NCBI RefSeq assembly: GCF_000381025.1
Contig: NZ_KB905820.1
Coordinates: 246,944-310,943 of the forward strand
Length of the DNA stretch: 64,000 nt
Source of the DNA: Streptomyces sulphureus DSM 40104
GTDB lineage: Bacteria; Actinomycetota; Actinomycetes; Streptomycetales; Streptomycetaceae
Direction of reading: 5' to 3'
The notes beneath the pieces are model-generated. The model searched no databases. It was not told the origin of the DNA and was given only the letters and a program-made list of their open reading frames with translations. Both the position numbers and the translations under genes were made by a program. Shown piece by piece: positions 51,501 through 60,690 of the stretch (position 1 is the stretch's first letter; every line of letters begins with the position of its first letter).

Positions 51501-52362
51501 CTGCGTGTGCCTTGCGGGAGGTTGCGGTACTCGCGGCAGTCTTGCACCCGCCACTGACAGCGCGGGTCGCGGCGGCACGCGGCACGGGGTCGGCGAGCGG
51601 GAGACGCGGCGCCGGCTCGGGCGGCAGCCCTCGTACGCGCCGCGAGAGGCGGAGCAGCGACGGGGTGAGCAGGTACCCGGCGCCCATCACGGCGGCGCCC
51701 GCGACGGCGTCGAGGAAGTAGTGGTTGGCCGTCCCCATCACGATGACGGTGATGCCCAGCGGGTACGCGACGGCGAGCCCCCGCACCCAGGGAACGCGCG
51801 GGCCGAGCCGCCAGAGCACCACTGCGCACCACAGCGCCCACCCGACGTGGAGGCTCGGCATCGCGGCGTACTGGTTGGTGAGTCCGCCGAGTCCGCGTGG
51901 TGCGCTCGCCTCGTCGCCCCACCAGCCGTAGGCGCTGTACTCGGCCATCGTGTCGACGAAGCCGTGTCCCGGATGGAGCAGCCTCGGCGGCGACGTCGGG
52001 AGGAGCGTGAAGCCGGCGAGTGCGATCACCGTGGAGGAGAGCAGCCAGGTGCGCAGTTCGCGGAAGGTGTCGAGGTGCCGGCGGAAGACCCAGACGAGGA
52101 CGGCGGGCGTCGCGACGTAATGGAGCGCTGCGTACGCGAAGTCGGCGGGTATGCCTATCCAGGCGTTGTGCGTGAAGACGTCGTTGAGCCAGGTCTCGAA
52201 GTCGAGGCCGAGGAGGCGCTCGACGCGCAGGATCGCGAGGCCGTGGTCGACGGCGGCGGCGACGTCTCCGCGGGCGAGGAGTCTGCACAGCGAGTAGAGG
52301 GTGTAGACGACGGCGATCAACGGCAGTTCCGTCCACCACCTGGGGCGGCGGTCAATGGCCAT
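51388..52362 (-). CDS. PAP2-superfamily membrane phosphatase
   Basis: About 324 aa from ATG 52362. It has six hydrophobic helices and the PAP2-type motifs: a region with AMPSLHVGWALW (S-x-x-x-H variant, PSLHVG) and GTANHYFLDAVAGA (C3-type His and Asp). This is the inositol-phosphorylceramide-synthase-like PAP2_3 group. The Ala/Pro-rich tail of about 60 residues overlaps the first 113 bp of the nuclease gene on the same strand. Either the nuclease starts at 51356 or the PAP2 stop has moved downstream. Its lipid or polyprenyl substrate is unknown. Confidence 0.83.
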   Translation of the reverse strand: MAIDRRPRWWTELPLIAVVYTLYSLCRLLARGDVAAAVDHGLAILRVERLLGLDFETWLNDVFTHNAWIGIPADFAYAALHYVATPAVLVWVFRRHLDTFRELRTWLLSSTVIALAGFTLLPTSPPRLLHPGHGFVDTMAEYSAYGWWGDEASAPRGLGGLTNQYAAMPSLHVGWALWCAVVLWRLGPRVPWVRGLAVAYPLGITVIVMGTANHYFLDAVAGAAVMGAGYLLTPSLLRLSRRVRGLPPEPAPRLPLADPVPRAAATRAVSGGCKTAASTATSRKAHADDHTAAVSAHAPPGAPAAGRRGRPPAGGGEDTAAAAR

Positions 52363-52620
52363 CTGGTCGCACTCCCGGGGCTGCTCGTTCGGACTGCCGG
52401 ACGGGGCGCGCCCCGCGGTGCACGGCGCGGTGTCTGCCAGGCAACCGTACGGCGTACGCCCCGTAGCCGTACGGTGAGGTCCCCAACCCACCGGCGGATC
52501 TTGCGTCCTGCCTGTTCGGAGCGGTGCGTGGAACGCATGCGACGAATGGGGTGCGAGGGGCAACGAGAGCGGCTGAGCGAGAATGGCCCCGAGCCACCCG
52601 AACCACACCGAGAGGCACCC

Positions 52621-53214
52621 ATGGCACCGCGTATCCTCCTCGTCCGGCACGGGCAGACCGAATGGTCCATCTCCGGGCAGCACACGGGCCGCACCGACAT
52701 CCCACTCCTGGACGCCGGCCGTGCCATGGCCAAGCTCCTGCGCGACCGCCTCCAACGCGCCCCCTGGGACGGGCTCCCCGGCGCCGAGGTCCGCACCAGC
52801 CCGCTCTCTCGCGCGAAGGAGACCTGCGCACTCGCCGGGTTCTCGGGCGCCGAGGAGTGGGACGCGCTGAGGGAGTGGGACTACGGCGAGTACGAGGGCC
52901 TCACCCCCGCGCAGATCAAGGACCGGGCCGGCGACGACTGGTTCATCTGGCGCGACGGCGTGCCGGGAGGCGAGGCGCTCTCCGAGGTCGCGGCACGCGC
53001 CGACCGGGTCGTCAGGTGGGCGCGCTCGGCCGACCGCGACGTCCTCGTCTTCGGACACGGCCACATACTGCGCGTCCTCGGCGCCCGGTGGCTCGGCCTC
53101 GACCCGGCCTTCGCCGCCCGGCTCCGCCTCGATCCGACCTCGCTCTCGGTCCTCGGCTGGGCGTACGGCGACCCGGCGGTCGAGCGGTGGAACGACACCG
53201 GTCATCTGGAGTGA
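52621..53214 (+). CDS. Histidine phosphatase family protein (phosphoglycerate mutase-like)
   Basis: A 197-aa protein from ATG 52621. The phospho-His motif is LLVRHGQTEWS, the second Arg is in RTSPLSRAKET, the acid Glu in LREWDYGEYEG and the final catalytic His in VLVFGHGHILRVL. All are intact. DDWFIWRDGVPGGEAL is typical of the SixA/GpmB-like Streptomyces group. Its likely role is dephosphorylation of a sugar or nucleotide phosphate; the exact substrate is unknown. It is divergent from the PAP2 gene. Confidence 0.9.
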   Translation: MAPRILLVRHGQTEWSISGQHTGRTDIPLLDAGRAMAKLLRDRLQRAPWDGLPGAEVRTSPLSRAKETCALAGFSGAEEWDALREWDYGEYEGLTPAQIKDRAGDDWFIWRDGVPGGEALSEVAARADRVVRWARSADRDVLVFGHGHILRVLGARWLGLDPAFAARLRLDPTSLSVLGWAYGDPAVERWNDTGHLE

Positions 53215-53269
53215 CGTCTGCCAGGACCCGGGGAAGTGCCGGACGCCGCCGGGGAGTTCGCCGCCGTCC

Positions 53270-54724
53270 CTATGCGCGGCGGAGGTGCCGGGTGAGGAAG
53301 GCGTCGACACCGGGCTGGGCGCCGTAGCCGCGCAGGCGTTCCGCCGTGCCGTCGAGTATGGCGCTGATCCGGGAGGACTGGACGGGTCCGAGGAAGTCGA
53401 GGGCGCGTGCGCCCGCGGCCGCCGCCTCCTCGGGGCGGCCCTGCGCCGCGAGGTCCCGTGCGAGTTCGGCTGTGAACAGGGCTTGGTTGCGGGTGAAGTG
53501 CGGGTCCTGGAGGGCGACGGCGCGCTCCGCGTGTTCGGCGGCGCGGCTGTAGTCGCCCAGGGCCGACCAGCACTGCGCCTCCAAACCTTCCAGCTCGGCC
53601 TCGCCGAAGAAGGTCATCCACTCCGGGTCGAGGTCGCTCGGTCCCTGCTCGTGGAGCGCGTGCGCGCGGGCGAGCGCGCTCTGGCAGCCGGAGCGGTCGC
53701 CGAGGCCCGCCCAGCCGCCGGCCTCCCTGAGGCAGAGCAGCGAGAGGAGGTGCGCGGAGCCGAGCCCCTTCGCCGCCCGCTGTCCGGCCTCGGCCGCGCG
53801 TACGGCCTCGCGGTGGCGGCCGGCGTCCCTGGCGAGGAAGGCGGTGTTGCAGAAGGCGTGCGCCTCCAGCGCCGGGTCGCCCGCCACCCGGGCGGTGGCG
53901 AGGGCCTCGGCGTAGTGCGAGCGGGCGTCGGGGTAGCGCCCCGAGTCGTGTGCGAGCCAGCCGACCGAGATCGCCAACTCACCGGCGCCCGAGTGGAGTC
54001 GGTCGGCGACGGACTGGCGCCGTGTGCCCGAGTCGAGCAGGTCGTAGGCGAGGCGCAGGGACTCGCCCGCGCGCTGGTAGAGCGCGGTGCCGCCGTGGCG
54101 GTCGTCGAGCAGCCTGATGTGGCGGACGGCTTTCTCCACGGTGCGGGCTTCCGAGGCGCCGATCCGGGCGTGGGTCGGACGCTGGCTCGCCGACGCGGCC
54201 GGGGCGGCGCCGACGAGCGAGGCGGCCGCGAAGGCGGCGGGTCCGCCGGTCATGAACACGCGGCGTAGCACGTCGCTCTCCTCGTTGTACTCGGGGCAGT
54301 GGGGACTTGCGAGGTGGATGTGACGGTCCGGGGCGAGGGCGGGTTCCGCTCGGCTGGGGGGCGTTCGCGGGGTCGGCTCCTCCGTCGCGCACGCCCGGCG
54401 GGCATGCGCTGAGCGTCCCCGCACGGACTCCCTCGGCGCGAACCCCATGTCGGTGAGCGAGCAGCCCGGGAACATGTGCAGAAAAACGCGCTCGTAGGCG
54501 TAGTTGGGGCAGCGGATCTCGCCTGCCTCGACACGGCCCACGTAGCGTGCGTCGCAGGAGACCCGTTCACCGATCTCGCGCGCCGCGCGGCGCACCGCGG
54601 CGGCGAACTCGCCCGGCGACAACTGACCCCGCAGCCGCCGGAAGGCCGTGTTGGGGCTGGTGCGGCTGCGGGGACCGCCCGGAACCCGGGACGAACCTGC
54701 TGACGTGGAAGGTGACGACGCCAT
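53270..54724 (-). CDS. Regulator with N-terminal XRE-like region and C-terminal TPRs
   Basis: A 484-aa protein from ATG 54724. The N-terminal 90 residues contain FRRLRGQLSPGEFAAAVRRA and DARYVGRVEAGEIRCPNYAY, a degenerate XRE-type helix-turn-helix, then a TAT- or twin-Ala-like segment (AAFAAASLVGAAPAASA) in mid-protein. TPR-like helices follow (ARSHYAEALATARVAGDPAL, FCNTAFLARDAGRHREAVRA, AEHAERAVALQDPHFTRNQA). Such Streptomyces proteins are putative developmental or quorum-type regulators. It is divergent from the 146-aa gene at 54893, and the two may be co-regulated. Confidence 0.75.
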   Translation of the reverse strand: MASSPSTSAGSSRVPGGPRSRTSPNTAFRRLRGQLSPGEFAAAVRRAAREIGERVSCDARYVGRVEAGEIRCPNYAYERVFLHMFPGCSLTDMGFAPRESVRGRSAHARRACATEEPTPRTPPSRAEPALAPDRHIHLASPHCPEYNEESDVLRRVFMTGGPAAFAAASLVGAAPAASASQRPTHARIGASEARTVEKAVRHIRLLDDRHGGTALYQRAGESLRLAYDLLDSGTRRQSVADRLHSGAGELAISVGWLAHDSGRYPDARSHYAEALATARVAGDPALEAHAFCNTAFLARDAGRHREAVRAAEAGQRAAKGLGSAHLLSLLCLREAGGWAGLGDRSGCQSALARAHALHEQGPSDLDPEWMTFFGEAELEGLEAQCWSALGDYSRAAEHAERAVALQDPHFTRNQALFTAELARDLAAQGRPEEAAAAGARALDFLGPVQSSRISAILDGTAERLRGYGAQPGVDAFLTRHLRRA

Positions 54725-54892
54725 GCCGGGACGGTACCGGTTGTAACGGAGCCGCCACCGTGAGTTTGGTTACAAACCGGATATCTCACCCAGCTTCTGC
54801 CATGTTCTGCCATCCTTTGCGGTGCTCCGCCTCCGTAGCCGTTGACGGAACGGGGCCGTTGGACCGTGCACAGCGAGCGCCTAGGAGGCTCC

Positions 54893-55333
54893 ATGCGGCA
54901 CACCGACGCGGGCGACGTGACGGCGTACGGACCGGACCATGCGGTGGTGCGTGAGAGCGCGGGCCGTGCCGGGCGCGGAGAGGCGCCGAGCGACCTGGTG
55001 TCGGTGGCGGCGCGGCTCGGCCTGGAGGCCGTCGACATCCTGCGGCTCCGCGGAAGCGCGGGGCCCGTGCTCCACGACCGCGGCTGCGACACCCTCGGTT
55101 TCCTTGTGCCGGCGGGGACTTCGGTCGGCTGGGAGCAGGTCGGGAGCGTGTGCACGCCGACGTGGCCGCGTCGTCGGGGGGCCTCCTGCGTCGGCGACGA
55201 GCCGCCCGTGGTGGGGACGTCGTGGCTGGTGTCACCGGAGGACACGCGGTTGCGGGTCACCGAACCCCGGGAGCTGCGGGCCGCGTTGGGGGAGGCGCTG
55301 CGGACTCTGGAGGCGGCCGCGCGGCAGGCGTAG
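54893..55333 (+). CDS. Hypothetical protein divergent from the TPR regulator
   Basis: A 146-aa protein. ATG 54893 is chosen for its TAGGAGG at ideal distance; the open frame runs further back. It is soluble, with segments MRHTDAGDVTAYGPDHAVVR, GCDTLGFLVPAGTSVGWEQV and VGTSWLVSPEDTRLRVTEPR and three Cys. I do not recognise a family, though similar proteins sit beside XRE/TPR regulators in Streptomyces. It has no signal peptide. The 168-bp divergent region to the regulator probably carries both promoters. Confidence 0.68.
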   Translation: MRHTDAGDVTAYGPDHAVVRESAGRAGRGEAPSDLVSVAARLGLEAVDILRLRGSAGPVLHDRGCDTLGFLVPAGTSVGWEQVGSVCTPTWPRRRGASCVGDEPPVVGTSWLVSPEDTRLRVTEPRELRAALGEALRTLEAAARQA

Positions 55334-55442
55334 GGAGACTGTTCGGCGCTTGCGCTGGGCGGTCGCGGGGTTTGACAGGTGCCCGTCCAGGGTTGTCCAC
55401 AGGTCGGAGGAGGCCGGCGGCCTCTCCGGGATACTTGTCGGC

Positions 55443-56315
55443 ATGGCGAAGAAAGCGAAGGGGCAAGGGCGTGCGCGGCACCGGCGCGCCGTTGTCACTG
55501 CCCGGGTCGAAACAGGCGAGGCAAGCCTCGAACCCGAGCGCGAGCACCCCCGTGCGTGGAGCCTCCTCCTGGACGGCGCCCCGCAGTCCCACGTCGACCT
55601 CGACGAGCCGACCCGGCTCGTCTTCGCCTACCAACGCACCTTCGGGGACGTCCTCGACCTGGCGGCACCCGAGCGCGCCCCGCTCCGCGTGCTCCACCTC
55701 GGAGGCGGCGCGCTCACCCTCGCCAGATACGCGGCCGCAACGCGTCCCCGCTCCACCCAGCAGGTCGCCGAGGCGGACGGCGCCCTCGTGCGCTTCGTCC
55801 GCGAAGAGCTGCCGCTGCCTCCCGAGTGGCGGATACGCGTCCGCCAGGGCGATGCGCGTGAGGTGCTCGGCAAGGTCCCCGACTCCTGGGCGGACGTGGT
55901 CCTCTCCGACGTCTTCCGGGGCGCACGGACTCCGGCCCACCTCACCACGGTCGAGTACCTAGGAGAAGTGCGCCGGGTCCTGCGCGAGGACGGCGTCTTC
56001 GCCGCCAACCTCGCCGACGGCCCGCCCGGCGCGTACCTGCGCGCCCAAGTGGCGACGGCAGCCGCCGTCTTCGGCGAGCGCTGCCTCGTCGCGCCGCCCG
56101 CGGTGCTGGGCGGGCGCCGCTTCGGGAACGGCGTGCTCGTCGCTTCGGCGCGCAGGCTGCCGGTGGAGGAGCTGGGGCGCCGTGCCGCTCGCGGGGAGCA
56201 ACAGGCCCGCCTCCAACACGGGGCGGAGCTCGACGAGTTCGCGGGGAGCGCGGCGCCGGTCACGGATGCGCGGGCGACACCGTCGCCTGCGCCGCCCGAG
56301 GGGGTGTTCGCGTAG
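55443..56315 (+). CDS. Spermidine synthase-like / SAM-dependent methyltransferase-fold protein
   Basis: A 290-aa protein from ATG 55443. A basic start (MAKKAKGQGRARHRRAVVTA) leads to the spermidine-synthase-type fold: LLLDGAPQSHVDLDEPTRLV, RVLHLGGGALTLARYAAATR (nucleotide-binding Gly loop), VRQGDAREVL and DVVLSDVFRGARTPAHLTTV. The catalytic Asp and YH residues of true aminopropyltransferases are not clearly kept, so the polyamine activity is doubtful. This fused-loop type is common in actinobacteria as an unassigned methyltransferase-like protein. Confidence 0.8.
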   Translation: MAKKAKGQGRARHRRAVVTARVETGEASLEPEREHPRAWSLLLDGAPQSHVDLDEPTRLVFAYQRTFGDVLDLAAPERAPLRVLHLGGGALTLARYAAATRPRSTQQVAEADGALVRFVREELPLPPEWRIRVRQGDAREVLGKVPDSWADVVLSDVFRGARTPAHLTTVEYLGEVRRVLREDGVFAANLADGPPGAYLRAQVATAAAVFGERCLVAPPAVLGGRRFGNGVLVASARRLPVEELGRRAARGEQQARLQHGAELDEFAGSAAPVTDARATPSPAPPEGVFA

Positions 56316-56555
56316 GGGAAGGCCGTCCTCGGGGGCGGGATGCGTGCGGCGGAGTGGGTGCAGGGGGAGTGCGGGATGGAGCGGGAGCGGTGCAGTGGGG
56401 GCGTGGATCGTGCCCGGCCGGACAGGAGTTGGGGCGCGGTGTCGGGGCGTTCCGGGGTCGGAACGTACCGGGGCCGGTCGGTCGGCGGGGGGTCGCACGG
56501 GACGGTCGGCCGTGGGCGGGCGGGGTGGGACTCGGCGTCCGGGCCGCGTGGCGCC

Positions 56556-57140
56556 TCAGCTCTCGAACGCCTCGATGCGGGGTTCGGAGTCGTCCCAGCG
56601 GCAGATGATCGAGGACGCCGCCTCGCCGTTCCGGAAGGTGACGCGTATCCACTGCGACGACTCCCACACCTGCATGTCCCAACCGGCCTCCGGAGTGGCG
56701 GAGACGAGCGAGGCCGTGTCCTTCCTGACGTCGAAGACGGCCCTGCCGCCGCGGACGGTGGCGCCCTGGATCTCGCTCGTGCGCTCCGCGCCGCCCCGCG
56801 GAGGGGTGCGTTCGCTCGGCGGGGTGGAAGGGGCGCGGGGGCTGCCCGCTCCGTCGCTCTTCTCGTCGCCGCTGTCGTCCTCGTTCTTCTCCTTGTCGGG
56901 GGGAGGAGGGCTGGTGCTGGGGGCGGGCGGCAGCGTCGTCGGGCTGGGCTTGGGGCGGTGGGTGGAGGACGATTCTGGTTCCGTCTCGGACGCGTCGCCT
57001 TCGCCCGAGACCGGCAGCGTGCGCGGCGGATCGTAGACGGTGCCGGCGAGTACCGTATGCACGCCGAACCAGGAGAGCGTGACGGCCGCGGTCGTCGCCG
57101 CGAGCCACGCTCCCGTGTGTACGAGTCCTCTGCGCCGCAT
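56556..57140 (-). CDS. Membrane-anchored hypothetical protein with extracytoplasmic domain
   Basis: A 194-aa protein from ATG 57140. Short basic start (MRRRGLVHTG), one membrane helix (AWLAATTAAVTLSWFGVHTV), a Pro/Ser/Glu-rich linker of about 70 residues and a C-terminal domain with VFDVRKDTASLVSATPEAGW, WIRVTFRNGEAASSIICRWD. The layout suits a surface sensor or partner of the two-component system encoded divergently 634 bp away. No family is recognised. Confidence 0.7.
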   Translation of the reverse strand: MRRRGLVHTGAWLAATTAAVTLSWFGVHTVLAGTVYDPPRTLPVSGEGDASETEPESSSTHRPKPSPTTLPPAPSTSPPPPDKEKNEDDSGDEKSDGAGSPRAPSTPPSERTPPRGGAERTSEIQGATVRGGRAVFDVRKDTASLVSATPEAGWDMQVWESSQWIRVTFRNGEAASSIICRWDDSEPRIEAFES

Positions 57141-57774
57141 CGATGCGCCTCGGGTTCCTTGTCGTCCGTTCTGCTGGGGCTGCCTGCCGGAAGGGGCCGC
57201 CAGGGGCGAGTGCCCCGCGCCGCCTGGCTGTTGCTCGCCCGGTGTCGTCGCCCCGACGGTACGCGCCGGCGGGTGCACGGTTCCGGCCCCTGTCCCGGCG
57301 GGGACGCGCCCGGCTGCGTTCGCGAGGCCAGGCGATGGGGTGCCGCCGTGCCGAGGTCCCGGCGGTTGCCGCCTGCCATACCGTCAACTGCCGTGGTAGG
57401 GACGGGTTTCGAGCTTCGGGTGGCGGCGGAGGCCGGGTGGATCGGCTCGGGTGGCGGTGCCGTCCGGTCGGAACCCGGCGGTCGTCGCGCAGGGGCGCTC
57501 TTCGGCTGGGGGCGGCTGTTCACCTCCCTCGGTGTGCTTCGGCGGATTCGTGCCGTCGGCGGGGGTTTCCCAACTGCCCGGCAGGTGTGTCGCGTTGGTC
57601 CGCAGTGCGGAGAGTCGTCCGGTTTCTCCGTGGTGTCGGGGGACGCCCGCGGCGTCCGCGTACCCTACGTGCTCGCTCGCGTGCCGTCCCCGGGTCTTCG
57701 GGAAGTGCGGGGTCCGTATCCCGGCCCCGCCGTCAACTGCCGTACGAGCGTGGGCGTGGCGTACGGTTCCGCCC
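57141..57774. other. Divergent intergenic region with 14-bp direct repeat
   Basis: A 634-bp stretch between the anchored protein and the response regulator. CCGTCAACTGCCGT occurs twice as an exact direct repeat, at 57381-57394 and 57730-57743, the second 31 bp before the regulator start. It may be a regulator-binding site. Open frames crossing the region have no domain and were not accepted. Confidence 0.5.
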
Positions 57775-58479
57775 ATGGCACGTGTGCTCGTCGTGGAGGA
57801 CGACCAGTTCGTCCGCTCGGCCCTCATCAGGCATCTCACGGACGCGTCCCACACGGTAAGGAGTGTCGGAACGGCGCTGGAGGCGCTCCGGGAGGTCGCC
57901 CAGGTCGGGTTCGATCTCGTCGTCCTCGACCTCGGTCTCCCCGACCTCGACGGGGCCGAGGCGCTGAAGATGCTGCGCGGGCTCACGGACGTCCCCGTGA
58001 TCATCGCCACGGCGAGGGACGAGGAGACGGAGATCGTGCGGCTGCTCAACGCGGGCGCCGACGACTACCTCGTCAAGCCGTTCTCGGTCGAGCACCTCTC
58101 GGCGCGGATGACGGCCGTCCTGCGCCGGGCCCGCTCGACCGCACAGGACGACGCGGGCGACGAGGGTGCGCTCCGTGTCGGCGGGCTCGCGATCGACACG
58201 TTGCGGCGCCAGGCGGTGCTCGACGGCGCCGAGTTGGACCTCACGCGCCGGGAGTTCGATCTGCTGGCGTTCCTTGCCCGCCGCAGCGGGGTCGTCGTCT
58301 CCCGCAAGGAGCTGCTCGCCGAGGTGTGGCAGCAGTCCTACGGGGACAACCAGACGATCGACGTCCATCTCTCGTGGCTGCGTCGCAAGTTGGGCGAAAC
58401 CGCAGCCCGCCCGCGGTACCTGCACACCCTTCGCGGGGTCGGGGTGAAGCTGGAGCCGCCGGGGGAAGCGCCGTTGTGA
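57775..58479 (+). CDS. OmpR/PhoB-type response regulator
   Basis: A 234-aa protein from ATG 57775. The receiver has the acidic pair in LVVEDDQFVR, the phosphorylated Asp in VVLDLGLPDLDG, the Thr in VIIATARDE and the Lys in YLVKPFS. The C-terminal winged helix has LDLTRREFDLLAFLARRSG and TIDVHLSWLRRKLGE. Its TGA stop overlaps the kinase GTG start as GTGA, so the pair is co-translated. The signal is unknown. Confidence 0.95.
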   Translation: MARVLVVEDDQFVRSALIRHLTDASHTVRSVGTALEALREVAQVGFDLVVLDLGLPDLDGAEALKMLRGLTDVPVIIATARDEETEIVRLLNAGADDYLVKPFSVEHLSARMTAVLRRARSTAQDDAGDEGALRVGGLAIDTLRRQAVLDGAELDLTRREFDLLAFLARRSGVVVSRKELLAEVWQQSYGDNQTIDVHLSWLRRKLGETAARPRYLHTLRGVGVKLEPPGEAPL

Positions 58480-59903
58480 GATGGGCTCTGGTCAAGGTGT
58501 GTCTCGCCGTCACGGTGATGGTGGTCGTCGCCTTCGCGATCCCGCTCGCGCTCGTCGTCAAGGAGACGGCGAGGGACCGCGCGTTCTCGCACGCGGAGCG
58601 TCAGGCGTCCACCCTCGGACCGGCGTTGGCGATCACCACCGACCGGCAGGAGTTGAAGCGGGCCGTCGCGAGCACGCAGTCGGGCGCCGACGGGCGCATC
58701 GCCGTCCACGTCCCCGCCCCCGCCCAGCAGGACGACGTCGCACGCTCCACCGACGCCGCGTCGACCCGCTCCGGTCCCGAGGGCGAGGTACAGGTCGGGC
58801 ACCCGCGCGCCGCCGACGCGGAGGTGCGGGCGGCCCAGCGGCTCGGGCGGGCCGACAACGTCAAGGTGCCGGGCGGCTACGTACTCCTCCAGCCGACTGC
58901 GGTGACCGGAGGGAAGGTCGCGGTCGTCGAGGTGTTCGTGCCGGACGAGGACGTCAACAGCGGGGTGGCCGCCTCCTGGGCCGTGCTGGCCGGGGTGGGG
59001 GTGGCGCTCGTCCTCGGTTCCGTCGCCGTGGCGGACCGGCTCGGCACCAAGATGGTGCGTCCCGCCGAACGGCTGGCGCAGGCGGCGCACGGGCTCGGCG
59101 AGGGGAAGCTCGGGGTCCGGGTACCCGTCGAGGGGCCGCGCGAACTGCGGTCGGCGGCAGCGGCGTTCAACTCGATGGCCGACCAGGTGGTCCAGCTCCT
59201 GGAGAGCGAACGCGAACTCGCCGCCGACCTCTCGCACCGCCTCCGCACCCCGCTCACCGTGCTCCGGCTCAACGCGGCGTCGCTCGGCGAGAGCGACACG
59301 GCGGAGCAGACCCGCGAGGCCGTCGCGACGCTGGAGAACGAGGTCGACCGCATCATCCGCACGGCCCGTGAGCAGCGTGCCCAGTCGCCGGGGACGGGGC
59401 CGCAGGGCGGGGCGGACCTCGCCGAAGTGGTGCGCGAGCGCATGGGGTTCTGGTCCGCGCTCGCGGAGGACGAGGGGCGCGAGGTCCGTGTCGCAGGTGC
59501 GGAGGGGCCTGTCCCCGTGCCCGTTCCCCGTGGCGAACTCAGCGCCGCACTCGACGCGATGCTCGGCAACGTCTTCCGCCACACGCCGGAGGGCTCGGCG
59601 TTCGCCGTGGACATCCACCAGGCCCAGCCGGCGAGCGACGCGGTGATCCTGCTCGTCTCCGACGCCGGGCCCGGGATACCCGACCCGGACGACGCCCTGC
59701 GCCGCGGCGTCGGCGACGGCAGCCCCGGCTCCACGGGGCTCGGGCTCGACATCGTCAGGCGGGTCGCCGAGTCGACGGGGGGCGATGTGCGGGTCGGAGA
59801 CTCGGTGCTCGGCGGGGCCGAGATCAGCGTACGGTTCCGCCTCCACGGCAGCGAGGAGAGGGCGGAGCCGGGCCGCGGACGGCGGGTGCGGCACCGGCGT
59901 TGA
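58476..59903 (+). CDS. Sensor histidine kinase
   Basis: A 475-aa protein from GTG 58476. Two membrane helices (about residues 5-27 and a second near 165-185) flank an extracytoplasmic sensor region. A HAMP linker follows (RPAERLAQAAHGLGEGKLGV), then the His box ADLSHRLRTPLTVLR, the N box MLGNVFRHTPEGS, and G boxes SDAGPGIPDPDD and GSTGLGLDIVRRV. All motifs are intact. It is the partner of the response regulator encoded just before it, with a 4-bp overlap. Confidence 0.94.
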   Translation: MRWALVKVCLAVTVMVVVAFAIPLALVVKETARDRAFSHAERQASTLGPALAITTDRQELKRAVASTQSGADGRIAVHVPAPAQQDDVARSTDAASTRSGPEGEVQVGHPRAADAEVRAAQRLGRADNVKVPGGYVLLQPTAVTGGKVAVVEVFVPDEDVNSGVAASWAVLAGVGVALVLGSVAVADRLGTKMVRPAERLAQAAHGLGEGKLGVRVPVEGPRELRSAAAAFNSMADQVVQLLESERELAADLSHRLRTPLTVLRLNAASLGESDTAEQTREAVATLENEVDRIIRTAREQRAQSPGTGPQGGADLAEVVRERMGFWSALAEDEGREVRVAGAEGPVPVPVPRGELSAALDAMLGNVFRHTPEGSAFAVDIHQAQPASDAVILLVSDAGPGIPDPDDALRRGVGDGSPGSTGLGLDIVRRVAESTGGDVRVGDSVLGGAEISVRFRLHGSEERAEPGRGRRVRHRR

Positions 59904-60690
59904 GGTGCTTCCCGGCGCGGAGGTCAGGTGCTGCCTCACCGTGCCGCGGCTGAGGGCTTCATGCGAGGGCCGTGGTGGCGGGAGAGGTGGGCCCGGTCGC
60001 TCAACTGGCGTGGGTTCGCAACCAGTTGCCGGAGCGGGCAGGGGTGCGAGGCACTTCCGTCGGGCCGCGCGGGACTTGGTACGCGGCCGGTTGTGGGCGT
60101 ACGCGGGATGGCAGCGTTGCTTCCTCGCGAAGCCCAGCGGAGCACGAGGCCCCTGCCACGTCTTCGCCCCAACCGCCTGCCCGTTCCCCGGAGTTACCCC
60201 TCGCGGGAACCGCGTCCAGCAACCCCGCGTCCCCACAAAGAACACCGCCCCAGAACCGGAAAGTCGACGACGGCACCCCGGGCCATCCGCGCGGCACGGG
60301 AGGTCTCGCTCCCCCTGTGACCGGGCCGGGAACAGACCGGCCACCTCTAAGGGCACCCTTTCCCGACCTTAAGCGCACCATAAGACCCCCGCCGCGCACC
60401 CGAATTGCCCGCTATCGCCGAACCGCTGGCAGTAACGTGCTCAGCGTTCCCGCATCCACGCGGATTGTTCCGGGGTCCGCGCGGATGCGAGGAGCAGCGA
60501 CCATCGCCCGCCGGGGGTGACCCCCGGACCCCCGGCCAGGCGGGGCGCAGCGGCTTCCTTCCCCCCACCCGCTGCGTCCCGCCTCATCCCCGGCCGCACC
60601 CCCACCGGCGTCGTCCCCCAGCGGCGTCGCACAGCCGGAGAGCCCCCCACCGGCGCCGTCCCCCAGCGGCGCCGCTCCCGGCCCCTCCGC
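59904..60690. other. Convergent intergenic region with repeats, no gene supported
   Basis: 787 bp between the end of the histidine kinase and the end of bglC. A hairpin lies at 60451-60489 (CGCATCCACGCGGA with its near-perfect complement). Two imperfect direct repeats of about 32 bp, each with CCCCCACCGGCG and CGTCCCCCAGCGGCG, lie at 60599-60630 and 60643-60675, the second ending 15 bp from the bglC stop. They can form GC-rich stems in the bglC 3' end. Open frames here look non-coding. Confidence 0.55.

Noticed and set aside
55443..56315. A true spermidine synthase (speE)
   Set aside because: The fold is similar, but the catalytic residues of aminopropyltransferases are not clearly kept and no polyamine genes are adjacent.
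56340..57775. Long N-terminal extension of the histidine kinase frame back to 56340
   Set aside because: It crosses the divergent membrane-protein gene, the intergenic region and the response regulator; the kinase start at GTG 58476 overlaps the regulator stop as expected.
60001..60399. A 132-aa leftward gene between the kinase and bglC
   Set aside because: Composition is low-complexity Gly/Arg/Pro, there is no ribosome-binding site and no recognisable domain.
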